DNA of 31,679 bases from an uncultured Clostridium sp. Lineage in GTDB: Bacteria > Bacillota > Clostridia > Lachnospirales > Lachnospiraceae. The position numbers were made by a program, and so were the translations under genes. The notes below the pieces were generated by a model that saw nothing but the letters and a program-made list of their open reading frames with translations, was not told where the DNA came from and did no database searches. Location: positions 1 to 31,679 of the forward strand of contig URUZ01000007.1 in NCBI GenBank assembly GCA_900551225.1, read 5' to 3'. Of the stretch, positions 1-7,926 are shown piece by piece (position 1 is the stretch's first letter; every line of letters begins with the position of its first letter).

Positions 1-7
1 ATATTAA

Positions 8-72
8 TTTATTGTTTTTCAATAAAAATATATTGAAATATAATAAACACTGTGTTATATTCCAGATATGTT
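8..72 (+). promoter_or_regulatory. Promoter region of the DUF2975-HTH-DUF4173 operon
   Basis: A very AT-rich leader holds a -10 box TATAAT at 39-44 and a weak -35 TTTTCA at 16-21 with 17 bp spacing. A 7-bp inverted repeat, TTTATTG at 8-14 and CAATAAA at 20-26, overlaps the -35 and could be an operator. Farther down, TTCCAGATATG and TTCCAGATGTG form a direct repeat between about 60 and 82. A repressor site is inferred; the HTH protein encoded by this operon is the obvious candidate. Confidence 0.5.
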
Positions 73-124
73 CCAGATGTGAATATTCCTGGAAAAGCAG
101 TGATGATGAAAGGCGGATTTGATG

Positions 125-571
125 ATGAATAAGCGGTTGGTGCGGTTTACTAAGTGGCTGTTGGATGTGATGTTTTATGTGGGTATTGGGATTACGGTTT
201 CGATTCCGGCGTTGTTTTACTGGGTGGGGAAGTATATTTTGGCGTTTAGGGAGCACTATCTGGCTCAGTGTGTGGTGTATATGCTGTCGGGGGTGCTGGC
301 TCTTTTATTGGTATTGGAGCTTCGGAAAATGTTTGCCACTGTTTTGCGGGACCAGGCGTTTGTGCGGGAAAATGCGGACTCTTTAAAGCGTATGGGAAAA
401 TGCAGCTTTCTGATCGCGGGGCTGTCTGTGGCGCGTCTGCCGCTGTCTCCCACACCGGCTACGGTTGTGGTTATTATTGTGTTCTCCATTGCAGGCCTGT
501 TCTGCTTTGTGCTGTGCCAGGTATTTGAAACGGCTGTACAGTTCAAAGAAGAAAATGATCTGACTATATAG
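125..571 (+). CDS. DUF2975 family integral membrane protein
   Basis: Small membrane protein of about 148 residues with four hydrophobic segments: roughly residues 9-35, 48-65, 88-106 and 110-132. A conserved-looking cytoplasmic stretch, LRDQAFVRENADSLKR, lies between segments 2 and 3. This is the layout of the DUF2975 (YoaS-like) family, whose biochemical role is unknown. The start is ambiguous: TTG at 119, ATG at 122 and ATG at 125 are consecutive in frame. The ribosome site AGGCGG at 111-116 is best spaced for 125. It is first in an operon; an HTH protein follows 14 bp later. DUF2975 genes are usually paired with exactly this kind of HTH protein, so the pairing supports the call. Function is not predicted beyond membrane location. 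Confidence 0.8.
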   Translation: MNKRLVRFTKWLLDVMFYVGIGITVSIPALFYWVGKYILAFREHYLAQCVVYMLSGVLALLLVLELRKMFATVLRDQAFVRENADSLKRMGKCSFLIAGLSVARLPLSPTPATVVVIIVFSIAGLFCFVLCQVFETAVQFKEENDLTI

Positions 572-585
572 AAAGGACGGGTAAA

Positions 586-807
586 ATGGGAATTATTGTA
601 AACCTGGACGTGATGATGGCCAGGAGAAAGAAGGGACTGACAGAGCTGTCCCAGGAAGTGGATATCACCATGGCAAACCTGTCTATTCTGAAGAATAATA
701 AGGCAAAGGCCATCCGTTTTTCAACATTAGAAGCCATATGCAGAGCGCTGGACTGCCAGCCGGGGGATATTCTCTGTTTTGTGGAAGATGAGGAGGGAGA
801 TTTATGA
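586..807 (+). CDS. YozG-like HTH (Cro/C1-type) DNA-binding protein
   Basis: A 73-residue single-domain helix-turn-helix protein. It opens with a basic strand (MGIIVNLDVMMARRKKG), followed by the HTH core TELSQEVDITMANLSILKN and the family signature around FSTLEAICRALDCQPGDIL. This is the short Xre-type regulator that accompanies DUF2975 proteins. It probably regulates its own operon; that is inferred from the palindromic promoter at 8-72. The ribosome site AAAGGACGG lies 5 bp upstream of ATG 586. Its stop overlaps the start of the next gene (ATGA at 804-807), which implies translational coupling. Confidence 0.85.
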   Translation: MGIIVNLDVMMARRKKGLTELSQEVDITMANLSILKNNKAKAIRFSTLEAICRALDCQPGDILCFVEDEEGDL

Positions 808-2459
808 TGAATGATGGTTTAGAACGTCAGATGGATAGTGGGACGGAGCGGGCGGAGGCTGGGATTCCAGTGAGGGCGGAGGGACACGTGGGAGTTTTGG
901 AATCTTTGCCGGCAGAGGGGCCAATGACGGAAGTGGAACCCATGACAGCAATGGCCCCCATCCCCGCCCCATCCCGCAATTCCTGGCAGACCAGGGAAGA
1001 GTACCAGCGGGAGGTGCAGAGGAATGAGCGGTTGAGGACCATCGCGGAAAACTTTGCTTACTTTGGCTTTTTATCCCTGCTGTTTGGCGTGGTAAAGACA
1101 TTTTTGTTGTACAGGAACCCGGCGGGGATTACATTTCCTGTGTTTGTGGCATTTGCCTATGGGATGGCGGTGATGATTTCGAAGCGGATGAAGGTTCCGG
1201 TCAAGACGGGATCGCTGCTGATTATGGGAGCCTCCCTTCTGCTGGGAGTGTCCACCTGCCTGACCGGCAGCGGGATGTTAAATGTGATGAACCGGGCGGC
1301 CATCTTCATGCTGTTCTGTGTGTTTATCCTTCATCAGTGCTACAATGACAGGGCGTGGAATATTGGGAAATATGTGGGTTCTATCTTGATGTATCTGCTG
1401 CAGGCCCTGGTGTTTGTGTGGTGCCCCTTCAGCCACGCCTCAAATTTTTTAAAATCCATCAAAAGCAAAAAATACAAGAATGTAGTGTGGGTGGCGGCGG
1501 GCCTTGGGGCGGCAGTGCCCATGGTAATCCTGCTGGCAATTCTCCTGGCCAGCGCGGATATGGTGTTCCAATCTATGCTGGATGAACTCATTGAGCAGTT
1601 TCTAAATCCATTTACAGTGTTTACTGTGGTGATTGAGACAGCTGCCGCGGCCCTGTGCATGTACTGTATGGTGTGCAGCGCCTTTGCCAGGGAGATACCG
1701 GAGGAGTCCAGGTCTCTCAGAAACGGGGAACCGATTCTGGCTATCAGCTTTATGGGGATGATCGGACTGGTCTACCTGGTGTTCTGCGCAATCCAGGTGA
1801 TGTACCTGTTCCTCGGCAAAGGAACGCTGCCGGAGGGGATGACCTATGCTGATTATGCCAGACAGGGATTCTTCCAGCTGTTGTTTGTGGCGATGCTGAA
1901 TCTGGTGATGGTGCTGATGTGCCTGAAATATTTCCGGGGAAATGTGATCTTAAACGGCGTGCTGCTGACAATCAGCATCTGCACCTATGTAATGATTGCC
2001 TCCGCTGTGTACCGGATGGTGCTGTATGTGCAGCAATACCAGCTGACCCGGCTTCGGGTGCTGGTTCTGTGGTTCCTGGCAATGATGGTGGTACTGATGG
2101 CTGGGGTGGTTATCCTTATTTTCAAAAATCAGTTTCCGCTGTTCCGGTACTGCCTGACAATAGTGACCGTGTTCTATATTGTGCTTGCATTTGCCAGGCC
2201 GGATTACCAGATCGCCAGATATAACCTGGCCAATGGCGACAGGAACGCGCAGACACAGGAGGGGTATCTGGGTATGCTGTCCGTGGATGCCGCCCCAGCT
2301 GTGGCGTCTATGGTGGAGGATCAGGAAGTGAAGAAACAGCTGCTGAGGGGGTATAGGAATGGATATGAGCTCTGGGCAGGGGATGGGTTAAGCATCCGTG
2401 GGTTTAATTTTTCTTATGCTGCTGCACAGAACGAGCTGAATCTGTACAGCGGGTACTAG
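804..2459 (+). CDS. DUF4173-type polytopic membrane protein
   Basis: 551 residues. An acidic, Pro/Glu-rich N-terminal tail (about residues 1-70) leads into about 12 hydrophobic helices covering roughly residues 75-470, then a soluble C-terminal tail of about 80 residues (from ARYNLANGDR). The arrangement fits the DUF4153/DUF4173 membrane family, which commonly travels with DUF2975 and a short HTH regulator. No enzymatic function is established for the family. The start ATG 804 overlaps the upstream stop by 4 bp and has GAGGGAG just upstream; ATG 807 is an equal alternative. The gene ends one base before the palindromic element at 2460. Confidence 0.75.
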   Translation: MMNDGLERQMDSGTERAEAGIPVRAEGHVGVLESLPAEGPMTEVEPMTAMAPIPAPSRNSWQTREEYQREVQRNERLRTIAENFAYFGFLSLLFGVVKTFLLYRNPAGITFPVFVAFAYGMAVMISKRMKVPVKTGSLLIMGASLLLGVSTCLTGSGMLNVMNRAAIFMLFCVFILHQCYNDRAWNIGKYVGSILMYLLQALVFVWCPFSHASNFLKSIKSKKYKNVVWVAAGLGAAVPMVILLAILLASADMVFQSMLDELIEQFLNPFTVFTVVIETAAAALCMYCMVCSAFAREIPEESRSLRNGEPILAISFMGMIGLVYLVFCAIQVMYLFLGKGTLPEGMTYADYARQGFFQLLFVAMLNLVMVLMCLKYFRGNVILNGVLLTISICTYVMIASAVYRMVLYVQQYQLTRLRVLVLWFLAMMVVLMAGVVILIFKNQFPLFRYCLTIVTVFYIVLAFARPDYQIARYNLANGDRNAQTQEGYLGMLSVDAAPAVASMVEDQEVKKQLLRGYRNGYELWAGDGLSIRGFNFSYAAAQNELNLYSGY

Positions 2460-2617
2460 AGCGTGTTTGATAATTCATTTCCGCCATCTGCACGCCCCAC
2501 TTCGCGGCATATTTGACCCCAATTCGGTCAACGTAGCTTGCTACGCCTCCCTCATCGGGATCAAATCTCCCACAAAGTGAGACGCGCAGCTGACGAGAAG
2601 CAATTATCAAACACGCT
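2460..2617. repeat. 158-bp foldback element with perfect 16-bp terminal inverted repeats
   Basis: AGCGTGTTTGATAATT at 2460-2475 is repeated perfectly in inverse at 2602-2617. The interior also pairs: CTGCACGCCCCACTT with AAAGTGAGACGCGCAG (wobbles allowed), ATTTGA with TCAAAT, and CGTAG with CTACG around a 4-base apex near 2532-2545. The whole unit could fold into one long hairpin. The 9-mer CTAGAGCGT occurs at 2456-2464 and again at 2616-2624. It encodes no protein. It could be a MITE-like non-autonomous element or a dispersed structured repeat. It lies between converging genes, so it may also stop transcription in both directions. Confidence 0.75.
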
Positions 2618-2641
2618 AGAGCGTTGCATAAATACCTGAGT

Positions 2642-2748
2642 CATAGCACCCGCTATCTACGCCAGGAGCACGCCTGCGAAGCTAACCGTAGGGTCCACTA
2701 CGCCGTCGCTTCTCAGACGCACACCTGACGCAGATATCAGGCACTATG
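2642..2748. repeat. Second imperfect foldback element, 107 bp, adjacent to the first
   Basis: The arm running from CATAGCACCCGCTATCTACG at 2642 matches the reverse complement of the arm ending at 2748 through most of its length. Most differences are transitions that keep G-U pairing in RNA. The apex again reads CGTAG-n-CTACG (about 2687-2702), as in the neighbouring element. The right arm contains the stop codon of the minus-strand lipoprotein gene (2744-2746), so the element and that gene overlap by 5 bp. No terminal repeat like that of the first element is visible. Confidence 0.65.
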
Positions 2749-5125
2749 ATTGGTCCTCTGAAAGATTGGGGGTGTAGACAGAGATGTCTGCGCCCTTTTT
2801 GAGTATCAGGGAGTGTGCAGGTATATCCATACCCTCATAGTTAAAGGGAACATCGCTGAAGTTGGCGGCTGTCCACAGATCTTCTCCGTACTGGGCCAGC
2901 TGGACAGAGCCGTCATCTGACAGGTACTTAAAGCCGGTCATTTCCTGCAATACAGCCTGGCGGCTGAACTGGGACCAGAACGTGGTGTGGGAGGAGATGG
3001 CGTCTTTATAAGTATCCCATTCCCGGCTGTCCAGATGGTAAAGGGGCGGAACATTGTACAGGACTTCCCGCAGCATCCGGTTCTGGACTGCGCCAATGAT
3101 CTTAAAAGTAGACCAGTCCCAGTGGTAGGTGGTGATCACGGAATCGTTGTAAACCAGTTTGTACAGGGGTACATCATACTTAGGATCTGCAAAAATGGTC
3201 ATAAACTGCTCTTTTACAGGCACCCGCTTGGCCAAATGCTCTGCTACGCCGCCGGTGGGATTGTAGTATTTGCCAATGTAGTAGGGACTTTCTTTGTTGC
3301 TCTTCATGTCCTCATCCATCCAGGAGAAAGTGGGAAGTTCGATTCCGTGGGCAAAGGCAATGGTGGAGGCGGCGAAATCGTTGCCTCCTTCAGATCCAAT
3401 GACCATCTGGTGCTGGTCCCGGATATAGGTCATGCGCTCCAGCCGGGCCTTTAAGTCCTGCTGCTGGGTGGCGATGCGCCCCGGCGTGTAATCGTCATAG
3501 ATCTCTCCGGTGGCGTCACAGTCGATGAACCAGGAGTTAAAGGGCAGGCCTGATGCCAGGATCTCTCCGGTTCTCTGGCGGACGGAGGGGAGGGATAGGA
3601 GTGGGGACAGCTTGCGGCCTACATTTTTAAAGCCGGAGATCTTCTCGCCTTTCTGGTTCTCAACAGCGGCATTTTCATACAGGGTTTCATCTTGAAATGC
3701 CGCGGTGATCCACTGTTCCCTGCCGGGTTCGTGTATGGAGTGATAGGAGTCGTAGGGCCCCATGAGATAGCCCTGGTCTGCCGCCTGTTTCACCAGTTCC
3801 GGTTTGGCGTAGCCCTGTTCCCAGCTGTTGAGGCCGATCCAGGCACGGTCAATGCCCGCTTCCTTTAACTGGGAAAGCAGAGCTGTGGTACCGCCTTCCA
3901 TCCACTGGTCCGCGGGGCGGAAAACATCCGGCAGTTTTTCTGCAAGAGTCTGCATATTGAACTGTAAAAGGTCATAGGCGGAAGGGTTCCCCGGGCCATT
4001 CCATTGGTAGAGGGAATCCAGCTTCAGAATTTCGCTGATATAGCGGCACAGTACATTTTTCTGGTACTGGTCCACATAATCCTGGCCTGAGATGGCTTTG
4101 ACGGCCTGAAGGGCCTCTGAGCCGGTCTCGGTGCGTTCAGCCTGATCCATGAGGTGCTTAAAATCAGGGTGATCCAGGGCGTTTCTCAGGGCGGGCCAGT
4201 TGATGTCCTCAGGGGAAATGACGTTTTCACCCCAGAGATAGATGTGGGGCGCGCCGTAGAGTTTCCTGATATTGGGATTCTGAGAGGCCTTTTCTTCCAG
4301 TGTTACAAAGCTGCCGTTATTCTGTACATATTGACGGTAGAGCTTGGCGGCGGATACAGGGTCATTGTCGGTAAGGTAGATGCGGTAGGTGCTGGTCTTT
4401 TCAGCATCAATGGCAGGATAAGCATGGGCAACGCCAAATTCTATGGGGCTGCCGGAGCCGAATACCAGGCTGCTGCGGTAGGGCTGTTCCATGATGTACA
4501 GCACAGCGTAATCTCCGTGGACAGCGGACCAGAAGGGCATGGACAGCTGCTCCATGACTGAGAATTCCCGGCCGCTTACGTAGGACTGCCAGGTCTGGTC
4601 CTGGGCTGGGATGCGTTTGCCTTCGCCCAGGGGAATATAGTAGGAATCCCCCGCAACCTGGGGCCAGTCAAAGTGGTTGTCCCCGGCGGACTCAGAGGTG
4701 ATGGTGACGCGGAGGAAGTCCGGTTCTGGTTTAACGGAGACGGAGATTGAAGCGTCCGGGTATTCCCAGGCTGTCTCGCCATCAGTGGAGGTGTAGTTGG
4801 CTACCTGGCGGGTCTGCCCAGGCACTGAGACAGGGACGGAGATGTCCCCCTGATTGACTGTAAGGGAAAATGTGGCAGGATCTGTCTCATAGGAGATGGG
4901 GGCGCCGGGAGCTGTGCCAGGGGTGGAATTGACGCTGGAGCCGGGAGCTGTGCCAGAGGTGGAATTGGCGCCGGAGCCGGATGTCTGAGTCTGGGATGGA
5001 GTTTGGGCGGAGCCGGAATCTGCGCCGCCTGACGCCTGTCCCTGGGAGAAGCCGCAGCCTGTGAGGAGGGCGGCTGCGAGGAACAGTGCCGCCCATGGTT
5101 TCAGATGTGTATGGTTGATGTGCAT
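2744..5125 (-). CDS. Putative secreted glycosidase lipoprotein (TIM-barrel type, family uncertain)
   Basis: 793 residues. A lipoprotein signal ends at LLTGC (Cys24), followed by a low-complexity Ser/Thr/Gly/Pro linker (about 25-75) containing two near copies of an NSTxGTAPG unit. A beta-rich domain covers about 80-260, and a larger alpha/beta region runs to about 720. The motif WFIDCDATGE (Asp535 and Asp537) and IGSEGGND (Glu579) look like the nucleophile and acid/base of a retaining glycosidase barrel, resembling DUF5696 or GH101/GH129-like proteins. That assignment is from motif shape only. It would act at the cell surface on a glycan. It lies 50 bp downstream of the sensor kinase gene on the same strand, suggesting a sensor-enzyme operon. 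The ribosome site AGGAGG is well spaced, but see the hairpin at 5132-5161. Confidence 0.6.
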   Translation of the reverse strand: MHINHTHLKPWAALFLAAALLTGCGFSQGQASGGADSGSAQTPSQTQTSGSGANSTSGTAPGSSVNSTPGTAPGAPISYETDPATFSLTVNQGDISVPVSVPGQTRQVANYTSTDGETAWEYPDASISVSVKPEPDFLRVTITSESAGDNHFDWPQVAGDSYYIPLGEGKRIPAQDQTWQSYVSGREFSVMEQLSMPFWSAVHGDYAVLYIMEQPYRSSLVFGSGSPIEFGVAHAYPAIDAEKTSTYRIYLTDNDPVSAAKLYRQYVQNNGSFVTLEEKASQNPNIRKLYGAPHIYLWGENVISPEDINWPALRNALDHPDFKHLMDQAERTETGSEALQAVKAISGQDYVDQYQKNVLCRYISEILKLDSLYQWNGPGNPSAYDLLQFNMQTLAEKLPDVFRPADQWMEGGTTALLSQLKEAGIDRAWIGLNSWEQGYAKPELVKQAADQGYLMGPYDSYHSIHEPGREQWITAAFQDETLYENAAVENQKGEKISGFKNVGRKLSPLLSLPSVRQRTGEILASGLPFNSWFIDCDATGEIYDDYTPGRIATQQQDLKARLERMTYIRDQHQMVIGSEGGNDFAASTIAFAHGIELPTFSWMDEDMKSNKESPYYIGKYYNPTGGVAEHLAKRVPVKEQFMTIFADPKYDVPLYKLVYNDSVITTYHWDWSTFKIIGAVQNRMLREVLYNVPPLYHLDSREWDTYKDAISSHTTFWSQFSRQAVLQEMTGFKYLSDDGSVQLAQYGEDLWTAANFSDVPFNYEGMDIPAHSLILKKGADISVYTPNLSEDQS

Positions 5126-5131
5126 TTAATT

Positions 5132-5161
5132 GCCTCCTTAAAATGTTTTACAGTTTTAAGG
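5132..5161 (-). promoter_or_regulatory. Hairpin overlapping the ribosome site of the glycosidase lipoprotein gene
   Basis: Read on the minus strand, CCTTAAAA and TTTTAAGG form a perfect 8-bp stem around a 10-base loop (plus-strand 5136-5161). The 3' arm runs directly into AGGAGG, so the stem covers part of the Shine-Dalgarno sequence (plus 5133-5138). It lies between the kinase stop (5176) and the lipoprotein start (5125). The structure is seen in the sequence; a role in limiting translation is inferred. Confidence 0.4.
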
Positions 5162-5175
5162 ATAATGGACCCATG

Positions 5176-6558
5176 TTACAATGGTTTGACAAACAGTGAA
5201 AAAGTGATCATATGGTTTTCCAGGGCGCAGGTGCAGCCGAAGCCGTACTTGGCGGCGGTGGTGCGGACGATGGAGAGGCCCAGGCCTGTACCGGACATGT
5301 CCTTGTTCCTGGATGGCTCGGCGACATAGAACGGTTCCCAGAGCTTTTCTGTATCCAGGTTGTCGGGATCACCCACCATGTTCTTTATGCGGATCAGGCA
5401 GCCGTCTGTCCGGCAGTCCAGGGAGATCCAGATCTGTCCGTCTGCCGCGTACTTTACCGCGTTGGAGAGCAGATTGGAGAGGATCAGCCGGACAGCTCCG
5501 GGGTAGGTGTCGAGTGTACCGGGAATCTGGCCGGATTCCGGGATATCGCAGTGAAACTGTAGCCTGCTGCTGTCCGCCTGGAGACGGTATTCCTGAATCA
5601 GGTCATGCAGGCAGCCGTCCAGATCCATGGCCTGCCTAGGAAATTGGGTCTTTTGCACCCTGGCCAGGTTCAGCAGCTGTTCCAAGATCTGTTCCGTGCG
5701 GTTGTTCTGCGCAATAATGGTGTCTAGGAAAGTGCCGTCGTCAAGACCGTCCTTCATACCGCTGGCGTAGGCCTTGATCAGGGCTGCGGGGGTCTTCAGA
5801 TCATGGGAAACATTGCCCAGCAGATCCTCCATCTGCCTGTTTTTCTGTTCCAGCTCCATGTGGGCTTTGCTGAGCCGGGCGCTCATATGGCTGATGTCCT
5901 CCGCCAGGTCTTCCAGCTCATCGCCTGTGCGGACAGTCACGGTCTTAAAGTCCAGGGCAGCGATGGCCCTGGCTGTCTCAGAAATGGACTTTAGGGGAGA
6001 GGTAATCCGGCGGACCAGCACATAGATCAGTACCAGGGCCAGCAGGAACCCTCCGGCGAATACCGCCAGGGTGACCTGGTTCACCAGGGCCACGGTGCGG
6101 CTGACGGACGGGATGATTTTGGCCACTGCCATGAAGCTGCCGTTCTGCCACAGGTACTCCACCATCAGGCTGTAGTGAAGCTTTTGCTGGGAGTATACCC
6201 GCAGCTTGCGGCCTTCTTCCATGGCATCTGTCTGATCTTCTTCCCAGAGCCAGTAACGGTCCATGCTGACCCCTTTGTCCAGAAATGCCTCCCGCAGGCG
6301 CTGGTTCAGCAGGTTGTTATCCTGGGTACCTTCCACCTGGGCCACCACCACGTCCTCGTTTTCCTCCACCCAGCGGATTGCCTCCTCCCGGGGCCGGTCT
6401 CCGGCAGTGAGTATTCCGCAGATGCGGTTTAAATCCTGTTTCTCCCGGTAGAGCAGATATCTGCCGATAAAATTCCGGTTGAGGAAAATGGACAGGCAGG
6501 CGATGGCGGCTAAAATCAGGGAAATGCTGATGAGAAATTTCCTGGACAGTTTACTCAT
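5176..6558 (-). CDS. Sensor histidine kinase (HAMP-HisKA-HATPase)
   Basis: 460 residues from ATG 6558. TM1 covers about 8-27, then an external domain of about 125 residues and TM2 at about 162-184. HAMP follows at about 185-238, HisKA has the phospho-acceptor in NVSHDLKTP (about His252), and the ATPase domain has N box LILSNLLSNAVKY and G2 box GTGLGLSIV. The usual DxGxG of the G1 box is replaced by KNMVGDPDN, so the ATP-binding loop is atypical. The start is chosen because it overlaps the response regulator stop by 8 bp; longer upstream starts would run back through the regulator gene in another frame. The signal is unknown. The downstream surface glycosidase suggests an extracellular glycan or envelope cue. 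Confidence 0.92.
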   Translation of the reverse strand: MSKLSRKFLISISLILAAIACLSIFLNRNFIGRYLLYREKQDLNRICGILTAGDRPREEAIRWVEENEDVVVAQVEGTQDNNLLNQRLREAFLDKGVSMDRYWLWEEDQTDAMEEGRKLRVYSQQKLHYSLMVEYLWQNGSFMAVAKIIPSVSRTVALVNQVTLAVFAGGFLLALVLIYVLVRRITSPLKSISETARAIAALDFKTVTVRTGDELEDLAEDISHMSARLSKAHMELEQKNRQMEDLLGNVSHDLKTPAALIKAYASGMKDGLDDGTFLDTIIAQNNRTEQILEQLLNLARVQKTQFPRQAMDLDGCLHDLIQEYRLQADSSRLQFHCDIPESGQIPGTLDTYPGAVRLILSNLLSNAVKYAADGQIWISLDCRTDGCLIRIKNMVGDPDNLDTEKLWEPFYVAEPSRNKDMSGTGLGLSIVRTTAAKYGFGCTCALENHMITFSLFVKPL

Positions 6559-7201
6559 GGGGCGCCTCCATCCGGTAGCCCAATCCAACATAGGTGGAAA
6601 TGTACTCTTTGCCGATCTTACTTCTGATGCGGCGGATGTGGGTGTCCAGGGTCCGCTCGTCGCCGTCGTAATCATTTCCCCAGATTCTGGAAACAAGGGT
6701 GTCGCGGGATAAGGTGATGCCCTGGTTGCGCATGAGCAGCAGCAGAAGCTGGTATTCCTTCTGGGTCAGCCGGATCTCCCGGGAGTCCATAAATGCGGTC
6801 TGATGGCTTGGATTCAGAGTCAGGCTGCCGCAGCAGAGGGTGTCCTCCAGGCGGAACATTTTTTTGATGCGCAGCAGCAGGACCCCAGGTTCAAAGGGCT
6901 TGCGGATATAGTCATCTGCGCCGCAGGTCAGCCCTTCTATTTCGTGGCGCGCTTCGCTTCTGGCGGTGAGTATGATGATCTTAATGGGCATGGAGCAGGC
7001 GCGGACTTCCCGGCAGAGCTGGATTCCGTCCATCCGGGGCATCATCCAGTCAGCGATCAGCAGGTCGTATGTCTCCCTGCACAGCAGGTCCAGGGCAGCC
7101 TGGCCGTCGGAGGCCTCGGACACCTCATAGCCCTCTTTTTCCAGGTACAGGCGGATAATTCTGCGCATGGCAGGCTCGTCTTCTGCGATTAATATTTTCA
7201 T
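6551..7201 (-). CDS. OmpR-family response regulator
   Basis: 216 residues. The receiver domain (1-115) has the acidic pair EDEP, the phospho-acceptor Asp51 in LLIADWMMPRMDG, the switch residue in IILTA and Lys101 in YIRKPF. A winged-helix Trans_Reg_C domain (about 125-212) carries the typical LTQKEYQLLLLL and DERTLDTHIRRIRSKIG. The start at 7201 follows AGGAG and begins at the first beta strand (MKILIAEDEP); a longer reading frame upstream adds a non-family leader. It is first in the minus-strand operon with the kinase and lipoprotein. It shares a 162-bp upstream region with the divergent gene at 7364. Confidence 0.95.
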   Translation of the reverse strand: MKILIAEDEPAMRRIIRLYLEKEGYEVSEASDGQAALDLLCRETYDLLIADWMMPRMDGIQLCREVRACSMPIKIIILTARSEARHEIEGLTCGADDYIRKPFEPGVLLLRIKKMFRLEDTLCCGSLTLNPSHQTAFMDSREIRLTQKEYQLLLLLMRNQGITLSRDTLVSRIWGNDYDGDERTLDTHIRRIRSKIGKEYISTYVGLGYRMEAPHE

Positions 7202-7282
7202 AGGACTCCTTTTGGACATTGGTTTTGGTTCTGCAATGATACCAGGGGCGTGTGACATTGGTGTGAAATATACTGCCTGTAT

Positions 7283-7310
7283 TTGATTTTTCCCAGGTAT
7301 ATAGTATAAT
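7283..7310 (+). promoter_or_regulatory. Promoter for the FlaR-like gene
   Basis: TTGATT (7283-7288) and a perfect TATAAT (7305-7310) are separated by 16 bp, with the start codon about 50 bp downstream. The region is the intergenic space between the divergent response regulator and P-loop genes. Confidence 0.6.
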
Positions 7311-7363
7311 ATTAGCACTTAGCAAGGCACATTGGAATGGGAAGGGCAGAGAAGGAGCGGGAA

Positions 7364-7891
7364 ATGAAGGTTGCGGTAGTGGGATACAGCGGTTCCGGGA
7401 AGTCAACGCTGGCGGTGAGGCTGGGGGAAATGCTCTGCTGCCCGGTGCTTCACCTGGACAAAATACAGTTTCTGCCCGGCTGGATTGACCGGGACAGGGA
7501 TGAGGCCAGGGGAATGGCGGAAGGGTTTCTGGACAGGGAGAAGGACGGCTGGGTGATTGACGGGAATTACTCCAAGCTGCATTTTGAGCGTAGGATGGCT
7601 GAGGCGGATCTGATTGTGTTTATGAAATTCCCCAGGCGGATCTGCCTGCCCCAGGCATTTTACAGGAATTGGAAGTATAAGGGGAAGGTTCGGGAGAGTA
7701 TTGCGGAGGGCTGTCAGGAGAAAATGGACTGGGAATTTTTCATGTGGATTGTGAAAAATGGGCGGTGCGGCGGACATAAGGAGTTGTTTGATAATCTGAC
7801 GGCCAGTTATGGGAGGAAGGTTGTGGTGGTGAAGAACCACAGGCAGGTAAACAGATGTATGGAGCTGTTAAGGAGACGGTTGGAGTCCTGA
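7364..7891 (+). CDS. FlaR/adenylate-kinase-like P-loop protein
   Basis: 175 residues. Walker A GYSGSGKST lies at about 7-15, directly after a first strand KVAVVG. It continues with HLDKIQFLPGW, a DGNYSK segment and an RRICLPQAFYRN-type lid region. This matches small nucleoside-kinase-like proteins often named 'topology modulation protein FlaR'; the true substrate is not known. ATG 7364 is preferred over the frame start at 7337 because GAAGGAG sits 6 bp upstream and the P-loop strand starts at once. The next gene starts 35 bp later on the same strand. Confidence 0.75.
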   Translation: MKVAVVGYSGSGKSTLAVRLGEMLCCPVLHLDKIQFLPGWIDRDRDEARGMAEGFLDREKDGWVIDGNYSKLHFERRMAEADLIVFMKFPRRICLPQAFYRNWKYKGKVRESIAEGCQEKMDWEFFMWIVKNGRCGGHKELFDNLTASYGRKVVVVKNHRQVNRCMELLRRRLES

Positions 7892-7926
7892 CGGCGGTAT
7901 GGAAATAGGAAAGTCGGTGAAAATAG

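Noticed and set aside
5176..6696. Longer start for the sensor kinase at 6696
   Set aside because: The extra 46 residues overlap the response regulator gene in another frame and lack family character. ATG 6558 begins directly before TM1.
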